A stretch of 64,000 nucleotides of DNA from Salipiger pallidus (GTDB lineage: Bacteria > Pseudomonadota > Alphaproteobacteria > Rhodobacterales > Rhodobacteraceae). Below the pieces are notes generated by a model. It was not told where the DNA came from. It searched no databases and saw only the letters and a program-made list of their open reading frames with translations. This document shows, piece by piece, positions 28,412-37,376 of the stretch; position 1 is the first letter of the stretch; every line of letters begins with the position of its first letter. Made by a program: the position numbers and the translations under genes. Where the stretch lies: contig NZ_BMJV01000006.1 of NCBI RefSeq assembly GCF_014643635.1, positions 333,463-397,462 of the forward strand, given 5' to 3'.

Positions 28412-29242
28412 TCAGCGCCGTGCGCCCCAGCTCGCCGAGGCGTGCTTACGGGTGTAGAATTCGCCCATCAGCCCGATCATGATCAGCACGATGGACACGT
28501 AAAGCGCATATTCCCAGTCCGAGTTGCGCGGGTTGTAGTCGACGAAGGCGTAGCCGCGCGACTGGTCGATGGCGTGGAAGAGCGGATTCCAGTCGAACAT
28601 CACCAGCATGTAGCTGGGCAGCGTGTTGGCCACGAACATCTTGCCCGAGGCGATCATGTTGGCCCGCTGGTAGACCGTGGACAGGATCTGCACCGGGGTC
28701 GGGAACCACGGCTTGGCCGCAAGGAACACCATGCCGATAGCGGCCCCTGAGAACCACGCCAGCAGGATCATCGCCATGCAGCCGATGGGATCGTGGATTT
28801 CCTGCATGACGAAGGGATTGAACGCCACGTCGTAGATGAACAGGATGAAGATCAGGCTCAGCACCTGGATATAGAGGGTCGACAGCATGGCCGAGGCGAT
28901 GGCGATGGCCGTGTTCATCGGCGCATGCTGCATCATCGGGCTTGCCGGGCCTTCCGAGGAGACCACCGCCCCCAGCGTCTTGGTGTGGGTCATGTAAAGG
29001 AACACGCCGGTCATGATGTAGATCATGAAATCCCCGCGCAGGGCGGTGCTGCGCATCCCGAGGATCTGGAACATGAAGTAGAAGGCCAGCACGAAAATGA
29101 TGGTCTGCAGCATGTTCATGAACAGCGCCATGAAGGCGTTGCCGTGGGTCTTGCGCACCGCCCGCACCGAATTGTGGTAGATCAGTTCGGCGATGTAGAC
29201 CGCAGATCCCAGCCGCGAGCGCGGCTTCGTGGTCTGAAACAT
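28412..29242 (-). CDS. ABC-2 type polysaccharide export permease (KpsM-like)
   Basis: A 276-residue membrane protein with six hydrophobic helices in ABC-2 transporter arrangement; the first helix follows HGNAFMALFMNMLQTIIF. It resembles KpsM/RfbA permeases that export capsule or O-antigen. ATG 29242 is preferred because GGAG stands nine bases before it; in-frame ATGs at 29290 and 29308 lack one. No partner ATPase (KpsT) is in the window. It is divergent from cysQ at the left border of the glycan locus. Confidence 0.78.
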   Translation of the reverse strand: MFQTTKPRSRLGSAVYIAELIYHNSVRAVRKTHGNAFMALFMNMLQTIIFVLAFYFMFQILGMRSTALRGDFMIYIMTGVFLYMTHTKTLGAVVSSEGPASPMMQHAPMNTAIAIASAMLSTLYIQVLSLIFILFIYDVAFNPFVMQEIHDPIGCMAMILLAWFSGAAIGMVFLAAKPWFPTPVQILSTVYQRANMIASGKMFVANTLPSYMLVMFDWNPLFHAIDQSRGYAFVDYNPRNSDWEYALYVSIVLIMIGLMGEFYTRKHASASWGARR

Positions 29243-29364
29243 GGCGTTCTGCTCCGCTGTCCTCGCGAGGATGGGTCTTTTGTTGCCCATCTTGATTACT
29301 GGAAGCATAAGGAATCACAGGTTTCAAATCAACAAATCCGCGAACAGCGGTGGAGGAAACGCTT

Positions 29365-30162
29365 TTGCATTACGAAACGCTTGTCACTGTCATGCGGAAA
29401 CTGGCGCTCGAAGCGGGCGACAAGATCATGGAGATCTACGAGTCTGACGATTTCGAGGTAAAGACCAAGTCCGATGCCAGCCCGGTCACTGAGGCGGACG
29501 AGGCGGCGGACGCACTTATCTCGGCCGGCCTGCGCGGGGCTTTCCCTGACATGCCGCTGGTCACAGAGGAACAATCGGACAGCCACAACCTTGACGCGAT
29601 GACGTTCCTCATTGTCGATCCGTTGGACGGCACCAAGGAATTCGTCAATCGCCGCGGTGATTTCACCGTCAACATCGCGCTCGTCGAAGACGGCGTTCCG
29701 GTGCGCGGCATCGTCTATGCCCCGGCCCGTGGCCGTATGTTCTACACCACCTCGACCGGCACTTCGGTCGAAGAGACTGGTCCGTTCGACAAGGACACCG
29801 TGGGCGAGACGACCCCGATCAAGGTCTCCGAGGCCGATAACTCGGCGCTCATGGTTGTCGCCTCCAAGTCGCACCGGGACGAGGCCACGGACGAGTACAT
29901 CAACAAATACTCCGTCGCCGACAGCACCAGCGCCGGCTCGTCCCTGAAATTCTGCCTCGTGGCGACCGGCGAGGCGGATCTTTATCCGCGCCTTGGCCGC
30001 ACTATGGAGTGGGACACCGCCGCCGGTCATGCGGTGCTGAACGGCGCAGGCGGCAAGGTGGTGCGGTTCGACGATCACACGCCACTGGCCTACGGCAAGC
30101 CCGAGTTCGCCAACCCCTATTTCATCGCCTACGCCCCGGGCGTGGAGCTGAAAGAGGCCTGA
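29365..30162 (+). CDS. cysQ: 3'(2'),5'-bisphosphate nucleotidase
   Basis: A 265-residue member of the inositol-monophosphatase superfamily: KSDASPVTEADEAAD, the metal motif DPLDGTKEFVNRRGDFTVNIAL, and EWDTAAGHAVL. CysQ removes the 3' phosphate of PAP, the by-product of PAPS-dependent sulfation or sulfate reduction. The start is uncertain: GGAGG (29352-29356) lies eight bases before TTG 29365, while GTG 29350 overlaps that site. Its place at the head of a locus ending with a sulfotransferase suggests it supports sulfation. Confidence 0.85.
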   Translation: MHYETLVTVMRKLALEAGDKIMEIYESDDFEVKTKSDASPVTEADEAADALISAGLRGAFPDMPLVTEEQSDSHNLDAMTFLIVDPLDGTKEFVNRRGDFTVNIALVEDGVPVRGIVYAPARGRMFYTTSTGTSVEETGPFDKDTVGETTPIKVSEADNSALMVVASKSHRDEATDEYINKYSVADSTSAGSSLKFCLVATGEADLYPRLGRTMEWDTAAGHAVLNGAGGKVVRFDDHTPLAYGKPEFANPYFIAYAPGVELKEA

Positions 30163-30168
30163 TCGGCC

Positions 30169-31398
30169 ATGGTGGCGCTCCCGGTCAGCGTGGTGATCGT
30201 GAGCCGGGGGCGCCCCGACGCGCTGCGCCTGTGCCTCACCGGCGTGGCGCAGCTTGACCATCCGGCCTTCGAGGTGGTGGTGGTCGCATGCCCCGAGGGC
30301 ATCGCTGCCGCGCATGGGATGCCCCATGCGGACCGGCTGAAACTTGTTCCCTTCGATGAGGCAAACATCTCGGCCGCCCGCAATGCCGGGATCGTGGAGG
30401 CGGCGGGCGAGGTTGTCGCCTTCATTGATGATGACGCGGTGCCCGAACCCACATGGCTGGCGAGGCTTTGTGCGCCGTTCGAGGACCCGTCGGTCATGGC
30501 TTCAGGGGGCTTCGTGCGCGGGCGCAATGGCATCGACTTCCAGTGGCGCGCCCAGACCGTGACATGCCGTGCCGAGGATTCTCCGCTGCACATGGGCGAG
30601 GCGCCTCAGGTCTTCGACCCAGAGCCAGGCCGTGCCATCAAGCTGCAGGGCACCAACATGGCCCATAGGTGGGACGCGCTTCTGCGGATGGGAGGGTTCG
30701 ATCATGCCTTCCGATTCTATCTGGACGAAACGGATCTCGACCTACGGCACGCGGCGCTTGGCCACCGCGTCGCAGTGGTGCCGCTGGCCGAGGTGCATCA
30801 CGGCTATGCCGCAAGCACCCGGCGCGCTGCCGACCGAAGCCCGCGAGATCTGACCGAAATCGGGGCCTCGTTCGTCATCTTCCTGCGCCGCCATTGTCCG
30901 GAAACGGACCACCACGGAGCGCTTGCGCGATTTCGCGCCGAGCAGCGCAATCGCCTTCTGCGGTACATGCGGCGCGGGCCGCTCGGCCCTGATGACGTTC
31001 TGCGGCTCATGCGCGGTTTCGACCGGGGGGTGGCCGAGGCCATGGCCCGCCCGCTTTTGCCACTGGCGCCGCTGACCCCAGCGGGGGCTGGCTTCCATGG
31101 CTTTGCGGGGCGCCCGGGGGCACCGCGCGCGGTGCTGTCGGGACGTGTCTGGCAGCGCAGCGCCATGCGCCGCAGGGCTGCGGCGCTGGTGGCGGAGGGG
31201 CAGATTGTCAGCCTCTTCCGATTTTCCCACACGCTTCTGCGGCATCGGGTGCAGTTTCACCCGGACGGGTTCTGGGAGCAGATCGGCGGCCTCTGGGGAC
31301 GCAGCATCCGCAGTGAAACCGGGCTGCGTGCGCCGTCTCTGCGCGGTCGGTTGCAGGACGAGCGGAACAGAGTGCGCAGGCAACGGGGAGAGGATTGA
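30169..31398 (+). CDS. GT2-family glycosyltransferase
   Basis: A 409-residue protein. Residues 1-230 are a GT-A fold: VSVVIVSRGRPDALRLCL, ISAARNAGIVEAAGEVVAFIDDDAVPEP (the DDD metal/nucleotide motif), and GGFDHAF followed by DETDLDLRHAALGH. The C-terminal 170 residues are basic and lack an obvious domain. It starts six bases after cysQ, so the two are likely co-transcribed. Donor and acceptor sugars are unknown. Confidence 0.82.
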   Translation: MVALPVSVVIVSRGRPDALRLCLTGVAQLDHPAFEVVVVACPEGIAAAHGMPHADRLKLVPFDEANISAARNAGIVEAAGEVVAFIDDDAVPEPTWLARLCAPFEDPSVMASGGFVRGRNGIDFQWRAQTVTCRAEDSPLHMGEAPQVFDPEPGRAIKLQGTNMAHRWDALLRMGGFDHAFRFYLDETDLDLRHAALGHRVAVVPLAEVHHGYAASTRRAADRSPRDLTEIGASFVIFLRRHCPETDHHGALARFRAEQRNRLLRYMRRGPLGPDDVLRLMRGFDRGVAEAMARPLLPLAPLTPAGAGFHGFAGRPGAPRAVLSGRVWQRSAMRRRAAALVAEGQIVSLFRFSHTLLRHRVQFHPDGFWEQIGGLWGRSIRSETGLRAPSLRGRLQDERNRVRRQRGED

Positions 31399-31540
31399 TT
31401 GTTCTGCAACTATGGGGTGTATTCGGGTGGTCGAACCCAAACCACACCGGCAAGGTCTGTTCCCTGCCACGCGGCAACATGCTAGGCCATTCGGAATAGG
31501 GTGCGCGAGCACCATCAAAGTTTTCAAGGAGCTGATAAGA

Positions 31541-32437
31541 ATGGGCAACAAGGTGACGAAGGCCATTTTCCCGGTCGCCGGGCTTGGCACGCGCTTCCTT
31601 CCGGCAACGAAGTCTGTACCGAAGGAAATCATGACCCTCGTGGACCAGCCGCTCGTGCAATACGCGATTGACGAAGCGCGCGCCGCGGGGATCAAGGAAT
31701 TCATCTTCGTGACCTCGCGCGGCAAGGGCGCCCTTGAGGATTACTTCGATCACGCCCCTCACCTGGAGGCGGATCTGGCCAGCAAGGGCAAGGACAAGCT
31801 GCTCGAAGTGCTGAAATCCACCTACATGGACTCGGGCGAAGTCGCCTACATCCGCCAGCACAAGGCGCTTGGCCTCGGCCACGCGGTCTGGTGCGCCCGC
31901 CGCCTGATCGGTGATGAGCCCTTCGCGGTCATCCTGCCTGATGACGTTATCGCCGCCGACAAGCCCTGCCTTCAGCAGATGGTTGAAGCCTACGAGGAAA
32001 CCGGCGGCAACATGGTTGCGGCGATGGAAGTGCCAGCGGACAAGGCGTCGAGCTACGGCATCCTCGACGTGCAGGAAGAAATGGGCAACCTCGTGTCGGT
32101 CAAGGGCATGGTCGAGAAGCCCAAGGAAGGCACTGCGCCGTCCAATCTTGCAGTGATTGGCCGTTACATCCTGTCGCCCAAGATCCTCGAGAACCTCGAG
32201 GACAAGCAGACCGGCGCCGGCGGGGAGATCCAGCTGACCGACGCCATTGCCAAGCAGATCGGCGATGCACAGAACGGCGTTTACGGCTACCGCTTCAACG
32301 GTCAGCGCTACGACTGCGGTTCCAAGGCGGGCTTCCTGCAGGCGACCGTGGCCTTCGGCCTGTCGCGGGATGATCTGCGCGACGACCTCGAGACCTACCT
32401 CCATGAGGTCCTCGCGGCCCGCAAGGCGGCGCAGTAA
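31541..32437 (+). CDS. galU: UTP-glucose-1-phosphate uridylyltransferase
   Basis: A 298-residue nucleotidyltransferase making UDP-glucose. The N-terminal loop AIFPVAGLGTRFLPATKSVPKEI binds UTP; VDQPLVQYAIDEA, ILPDDVI and VEKPKEG are further family motifs. ATG 31541 follows CAAGGAGC. The 142-bp gap upstream, with A/T-poor sequence, may hold its own promoter. galE follows after six bases, so UDP-glucose and UDP-galactose supply are coupled. Confidence 0.93.
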   Translation: MGNKVTKAIFPVAGLGTRFLPATKSVPKEIMTLVDQPLVQYAIDEARAAGIKEFIFVTSRGKGALEDYFDHAPHLEADLASKGKDKLLEVLKSTYMDSGEVAYIRQHKALGLGHAVWCARRLIGDEPFAVILPDDVIAADKPCLQQMVEAYEETGGNMVAAMEVPADKASSYGILDVQEEMGNLVSVKGMVEKPKEGTAPSNLAVIGRYILSPKILENLEDKQTGAGGEIQLTDAIAKQIGDAQNGVYGYRFNGQRYDCGSKAGFLQATVAFGLSRDDLRDDLETYLHEVLAARKAAQ

Positions 32438-32443
32438 GAGCGC

Positions 32444-33430
32444 ATGGCTGATCATGTACTGGTAACCGGGGGGGCGGGCTATATCGGCTCGCACGCCTGC
32501 AAGGCCCTGAAGGCCGCGGGCTTCGTACCCGTGACCTTCGACAATTTCGTCACCGGCTGGCGGGACGCGGTGAAGTTCGGCCCCCTCGAGGAGGGATCGC
32601 TGTCCGACCGGGCGCGGCTGGACGAGGTGTTTGCCACCTACAAGCCGGTGGCGGTGATGCATTTCGCCGCCCTGAGCCAAGTTGGCGAGGCGATGTCCGA
32701 ACCGGGCCGCTATTGGCGCAACAACGTCGAAGGCTCTCTGACCCTGATCGAAGCCGCCTGCGCTGCCGGCTGCCTCGACTTCGTCTTTTCCTCGACCTGT
32801 GCCACCTACGGCGAACATGACAATGTCGTGCTGGACGAACACACCCCGCAGGAGCCACTCAACGCCTATGGCGCCTCCAAGCGCGCGGTCGAGAACATCC
32901 TGCGCGATTTCGGTGCCTCGCATGGGCTGAACTCGGTGATCTTCCGCTACTTCAACGTGGCGGGTGCGGACCCCGAGGGTGAGGTGGGCGAACACCACCG
33001 CCCCGAAACGCACCTCATTCCGGTGATGCTCGAGGCGATCGACGGCACCCGCCCCGCGCTGACGATCCACGGCACCGATTACGACACACCCGACGGCACC
33101 TGCATCCGCGATTACGTGCATGTCTGCGATCTTGTGGATGCGCATGTACTGGGGCTGACATGGCTGCGCGACGGCAAGGGCAGCCGGGTGTTCAACCTGG
33201 GCACTGGCGACGGGTTCTCCGTGCGCGAGGTGATTGACGCATCGCGCGGCGTCACCAATCGTGAGGTGCCGCATTCAGAAGGCCCGCGCCGTGCAGGGGA
33301 TGCGACCAAGCTGGTGTCGGGCTCGACCCGCGCTGCGGCCGAGCTGGGCTGGACCCCGGGCAGGTCGACCATGCCGCAGATGATTGCGGACGCATGGAAC
33401 TGGCACCGCACCGGCCACTACGAAAGCTGA
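32444..33430 (+). CDS. galE: UDP-glucose 4-epimerase
   Basis: A 328-residue short-chain dehydrogenase-like epimerase: NAD loop VTGGAGYIGSHACKAL, catalytic FSSTCATYG and YGASK (Tyr-x3-Lys), then FRYFNVAGADP. It interconverts UDP-glucose and UDP-galactose (or the N-acetyl forms). It starts six bases after galU and ends four bases before the next glycosyltransferase. Confidence 0.93.
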   Translation: MADHVLVTGGAGYIGSHACKALKAAGFVPVTFDNFVTGWRDAVKFGPLEEGSLSDRARLDEVFATYKPVAVMHFAALSQVGEAMSEPGRYWRNNVEGSLTLIEAACAAGCLDFVFSSTCATYGEHDNVVLDEHTPQEPLNAYGASKRAVENILRDFGASHGLNSVIFRYFNVAGADPEGEVGEHHRPETHLIPVMLEAIDGTRPALTIHGTDYDTPDGTCIRDYVHVCDLVDAHVLGLTWLRDGKGSRVFNLGTGDGFSVREVIDASRGVTNREVPHSEGPRRAGDATKLVSGSTRAAAELGWTPGRSTMPQMIADAWNWHRTGHYES

Positions 33431-33434
33431 GGCG

Positions 33435-34610
33435 GTGACCGCCCGGCTGCTCGACCTGACGCGGCTGGTGTCGCGGGCCGGGCGGCCGTTCACCGGGGTC
33501 GACCGGGTCGAATACGCTTACCTGGCCCGCCTTGCGTCCGATGGGCCGTTCTACGGTCTGGTGCGGACCGGGCTCGGGTTCCTGCTGCTCGATGCCGCCG
33601 GCTGCGCTGCGCTGAAGCGGCTGCTGGACAGTGGTGATCTGCCTGCGCCCGACCTCCTGTCGCGGCTTCGGCGCCGCGATGCGGGCCGGGCCGGTGCTGA
33701 ACGGGCACTACGCCGGGTGGCCGTCGGACGCTGCCTGCCGCGCGGCCTTGGGCGGCTATTGGGGCGGCATCTTCCCCAAGGCGCGGTTTACATCAGCGTC
33801 GGGCACACGCGGCTGTCCGACGTGCTGCTGTCGGGGCTGGGGACGCATCGCAAGGTGGTGCTGCTGCATGACACCATCCCGCTAGATCATCCTGAATTCG
33901 CGGGGACCGGCATTACCGAACGGTTCAAGGAATTCCTCGCGCGGACCGAAGCGCATGCGGACGTGGTGATCTGCAACTCTCGCCAGACCGAAGCGGACCT
34001 GCACCGCCACATGGCCGCCGTACCGCGCTGCGTTGTCGCCCCTCTGGGGATCGACGTGCCCAAGCCGGGCCGCGCGCCCGCCGGGCCGTGGGACGGGATG
34101 CCATGGTTTGTCATCCTTGGCACCATCGAGCCGCGCAAGAACCACGCCCTGCTCCTGCGGCTCTGGCGGGAGGGGCTTGTTCCGAATGACGCGCACCTGC
34201 TGATCTGCGGCGCACGAGGGTGGAACAATGCCGCGGTGTTCGACGCGCTCGACCGGGGCATCCCCCACGTGCACGAGCTGCCGGGCCTGCCGGACGGGGC
34301 CATCGCGGCGCTGCTGAAGGGCAGCGCGGGACTGCTGTTCCCGAGCCTTGCCGAAGGTTACGGCCTTCCCCCCGCCGAGGCGGCGGCGCTAGGGGTGCCG
34401 CTCTTGTGCAACGACCTGAAGGTGTTGCGAGAGGTGGTTGGGGATATTCCCGTTTACGCCCCGGCAGCGGATGCGTATCTTTGGGCCAGTGAGATAACAA
34501 GGATGGCCGAGGAGAGCCGGGCAGACCCGGCGCGTGCGGTAACGCGGTCGAACAGCTATGCCCCACCGAACTGGGATGCGCATTTCAAGACCGTCTTAAC
34601 CGAGATCTGA
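33435..34610 (+). CDS. GT4-family glycosyltransferase
   Basis: A 391-residue GT-B glycosyltransferase. The C-terminal domain is clear: WFVILGTIEPRKNHALLLRLW and PSLAEGYGLPPAEAAALGVPLL, with the E-x7-E sugar-nucleotide pattern. The N-terminal half contains VVLLHDTIPLDHPEF, as in mannosyl- or rhamnosyltransferases of surface glycans. GTG 33435, four bases after the galE stop, is chosen; the frame upstream runs through galE. The donor is unknown. Confidence 0.82.
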   Translation: MTARLLDLTRLVSRAGRPFTGVDRVEYAYLARLASDGPFYGLVRTGLGFLLLDAAGCAALKRLLDSGDLPAPDLLSRLRRRDAGRAGAERALRRVAVGRCLPRGLGRLLGRHLPQGAVYISVGHTRLSDVLLSGLGTHRKVVLLHDTIPLDHPEFAGTGITERFKEFLARTEAHADVVICNSRQTEADLHRHMAAVPRCVVAPLGIDVPKPGRAPAGPWDGMPWFVILGTIEPRKNHALLLRLWREGLVPNDAHLLICGARGWNNAAVFDALDRGIPHVHELPGLPDGAIAALLKGSAGLLFPSLAEGYGLPPAEAAALGVPLLCNDLKVLREVVGDIPVYAPAADAYLWASEITRMAEESRADPARAVTRSNSYAPPNWDAHFKTVLTEI

Positions 34611-34661
34611 TAGCCACGGGACAGATCCGGGCCGGGACGCCGGCCCCATTGAGGGCAGGCT

Positions 34662-35672
34662 TTGGGTGCATGGCGGTCATATCGGCTGAGGCTTCAGCGC
34701 AAGCGCTGGCGCGTCAGGGCGCTGCGCAAATCGCGTGAACTGACGCCGGTGTCCGACCGCACGGACCAGTTGCGCCGGTCCGACATCTTCGTCTTCTGCA
34801 CCGCCCGGAACGAAGCGATCCGCTTTCCCTATTTCCTGAAATACTACCGGGACATGGGTGTGAACCACTTCTTCATCGTGGACAACGACAGCACCGACGG
34901 CACGCTGGCCTACCTCGCGCAGCAACCGGACGTATCGGTCTGGAGCACGCGGGGCAGCTACAAGCGGTCGCGGTTCGGGATGGACTGGATCAACTACCTG
35001 CTGCGCAAATATGCCCACGGGCATTGGGCGCTGACAGTCGATCCCGACGAGTTCTTCCTTTACCCATTCTGCGACACGCGGCCCCTGAGGGCGTTGACCG
35101 ACTGGCTCGATGCCTCCTCGATCAAGAGCTTCTCGGCCATGCTGCTCGACATGTACCCCAAGGGGCGCATGGATGCGCAGCCCTACCAGGTGGGGCAGAA
35201 TCCCCTGGAAATCGCCTCGTGGTTCGACAGCGGCAACTACACGATCAGCCGCAACAAGCGTTTTGGCAATCTGTGGATCCAGGGCGGCCCGAGGGCGCGG
35301 GTGTTCTTTGCCGACCGTCCCGAACGGGCGCCCGCGCTCAACAAGGTGCCATTGGTGCGCTGGGACAAGCGCTACACCTATGTCAGTTCCACCCACATGC
35401 TACTGCCGCGCGGGCTCAACCTTGTCTATGACGAGTGGGGCGGGGAAAAGGCGTCGGGGCTTTTGCTGCACACCAAGTTCCTCGATACCTTCTCGGCCAA
35501 GGCCGCCGAAGAGCTGGAGCGCAAGCAGCATTACGCCGGATCGTCCGAATACCTCGCCTACCACGCGGTGGTGAAGGACAACCCGGACCTGTGGTGCAAG
35601 TGGTCCGAAAAATACATCAACTGGCGCCAGCTCGAGATCCTCGGGCTCATGTCCAAGGGCAACTGGGCATGA
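34662..35672 (+). CDS. GT2-like (PF13704-type) glycosyltransferase
   Basis: A 336-residue protein with a GT-A-like core: RRSDIFVFCTARNEAIRFPYFLKYYR, HFFIVDNDSTDGTLAYL and the metal motif TVDPDEFFLYP. This is the Glyco_tranf_2_4 type often placed with GT92-like enzymes. The most probable start is TTG 34662, with GAGG seven bases before it; no ATG or GTG fits better. The N-terminal 35 residues are very basic. The stop overlaps the next gene by ATGA. Confidence 0.78.
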   Translation: MGAWRSYRLRLQRKRWRVRALRKSRELTPVSDRTDQLRRSDIFVFCTARNEAIRFPYFLKYYRDMGVNHFFIVDNDSTDGTLAYLAQQPDVSVWSTRGSYKRSRFGMDWINYLLRKYAHGHWALTVDPDEFFLYPFCDTRPLRALTDWLDASSIKSFSAMLLDMYPKGRMDAQPYQVGQNPLEIASWFDSGNYTISRNKRFGNLWIQGGPRARVFFADRPERAPALNKVPLVRWDKRYTYVSSTHMLLPRGLNLVYDEWGGEKASGLLLHTKFLDTFSAKAAEELERKQHYAGSSEYLAYHAVVKDNPDLWCKWSEKYINWRQLEILGLMSKGNWA

Positions 35673-37369
35673 CTGTCGGGATCATCATGCTGGTCCACAC
35701 CGCCTTCGACCGGGCCGAACAGGTGGCGCGGCACTGGCTGAAAGCCGGCTGCCCGATAGTGATTCACGTGGATCAAAAGGTCAGGGGCAAAGCCTACGAG
35801 CGCTTCGTCATAAACCTGTCCGATGACCCGCTGGTGCGGTTCTCAACGCGGCACCGCTGCGAGTGGGGCAGCTGGGGGCTGGTGGCCGCCAGCCAGGACG
35901 CGGCCGAGCTGATGCTGGCCGAGTTCGAGGGCGTCCGGCATGTATACCTGACCTCCGGCTCCTGCATGCCGCTGCGCCCGGTAGAAGAGCTGATCGCCTA
36001 TCTCGACGAACGCCCGCGCACGGACTTCATCGAAAGCGCCACCACCGCCGATGTGCCTTGGACCGTGGGCGGGCTCGACGGTGAACGGTTCCAGCTGTTC
36101 TTTCCGTTCTCCTGGCGCAAGCAGCGTTATCTCTTCGACCGGTTCGTGGACATCCAGCGCGCCCTTGGCGTCCGCCGCCGCCTGCCGCAGGGCATCGTGC
36201 CGCACATGGGCAGCCAGTGGTGGTGCCTCACCCGCCAGACCCTGTCGGCAATCCTGTCGGACCCGGACCGCCGCGCCTTCGACCGCTATTTCCGCCGGGT
36301 GTGGATCCCGGACGAAAGCTATTTCCAAACACTTGCGCGGCTTTACTCCACCAATATCGAAAGCCGGTCGCTGACCCTGTCGAAGTTCGACTTCCAGGGC
36401 AAACCGCATATTTTCTACGACGATCACCTGCAGCTGCTGCGCCGGTCCGACTGCTTTGTCGCCCGCAAGGTCTGGCCGCACGCGGGCAGGCTTTATGATG
36501 TCTTCCTGTCGGACGCCGCCGCCCAGCAGAACCGGCAGGAGCCGAACCCAGGCAAGATCGACCGCATCTTCGCTCGTGCCGTAGACCGCCGGACCCGGGG
36601 GCGCACCGGTCTCTACATGCAGTCACGCTTTCCCAACTGGGGGTGGGAGAACGGAGTGACGGCGGGCAAGTATTCTGTTTTCCAGGGCTTTTCCGAACTG
36701 TTCCGCGATTTCGAAGGCTGGCTGGCCCGCACCACCGGAACGCAGGTGCATGGCCACCTCTACGGGCCCGACCGGGCGCATTTCGCCGGAGGGCAGACCG
36801 TTCTCAACGGCGCGCTGCCGGACAACGCGGCGCTGCGCGATGCCAACCCGCGTGCCTTCCTTGCCAACCTGCTGTGGAACACGCGCGGCGAAAGGCAGTG
36901 CTTTCAGTACAGCCCGCACGACACGCCCGATGTCATCTGGCACATCGCCCGTGATCCCAACGCGCAGGTCAGCGTGATCTCGGGGGCATGGGCAGTGCCG
37001 CTGTTCCAGTCCAATGCCAACTTTGCCGACCTGCGTGCCGAGGCAGCCCGCCTGCAGAAGATCGAACATGGCATGCTCGACCAGCTCCGCTCGCCAGAGG
37101 CCAAGGCGCGCATCCGGATCTGGACCATGGCCGAGTTCATCGAAACCCCGATGGAGCCGCTTCAGGTGATCATCGACGAGATCGGCCAGCGGTCCCCTCA
37201 GCGCCTTGCCGAGGCGCCGGTGCTGCAGGACCTCAAGGGCTTCGGGCAGTTCCTGCAGAACCTCAAGAACCAGGGGATGCATCCCTATCTCATGGGCGAT
37301 TTCCCGGTGGAGCCCGAACCTAAGGCGGCCAATCAATCGCGCCGCCGCCCGTATCTCGTGAAGAAGTAG
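35669..37369 (+). CDS. Core-2/I-branching (GT14-like) glycosyltransferase with C-terminal extension
   Basis: A 566-residue protein. Residues 1-300 match the beta-1,6-N-acetylglucosaminyltransferase-like (branching) fold: IIMLVHTAFDRAEQVARHW, YLTSGSCMPLRPVEEL, GSQWWCLTR, and IPDESYFQT. The remaining 260 residues (NWGWENGVTAGKYSVFQGFSE onward) resemble the DUF5927 extension that accompanies this enzyme in Rhodobacterales. It probably adds a branch sugar to a surface glycan. Translation is coupled to the preceding gene by ATGA. Confidence 0.8.
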   Translation: MTVGIIMLVHTAFDRAEQVARHWLKAGCPIVIHVDQKVRGKAYERFVINLSDDPLVRFSTRHRCEWGSWGLVAASQDAAELMLAEFEGVRHVYLTSGSCMPLRPVEELIAYLDERPRTDFIESATTADVPWTVGGLDGERFQLFFPFSWRKQRYLFDRFVDIQRALGVRRRLPQGIVPHMGSQWWCLTRQTLSAILSDPDRRAFDRYFRRVWIPDESYFQTLARLYSTNIESRSLTLSKFDFQGKPHIFYDDHLQLLRRSDCFVARKVWPHAGRLYDVFLSDAAAQQNRQEPNPGKIDRIFARAVDRRTRGRTGLYMQSRFPNWGWENGVTAGKYSVFQGFSELFRDFEGWLARTTGTQVHGHLYGPDRAHFAGGQTVLNGALPDNAALRDANPRAFLANLLWNTRGERQCFQYSPHDTPDVIWHIARDPNAQVSVISGAWAVPLFQSNANFADLRAEAARLQKIEHGMLDQLRSPEAKARIRIWTMAEFIETPMEPLQVIIDEIGQRSPQRLAEAPVLQDLKGFGQFLQNLKNQGMHPYLMGDFPVEPEPKAANQSRRRPYLVKK

Positions 37370-37376
37370 GCATCCT

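Noticed and set aside
31208..33274. 688-codon minus-strand frame
   Set aside because: It lies antisense to galU and galE, which have full motifs; it is a shadow of GC-rich codon use.
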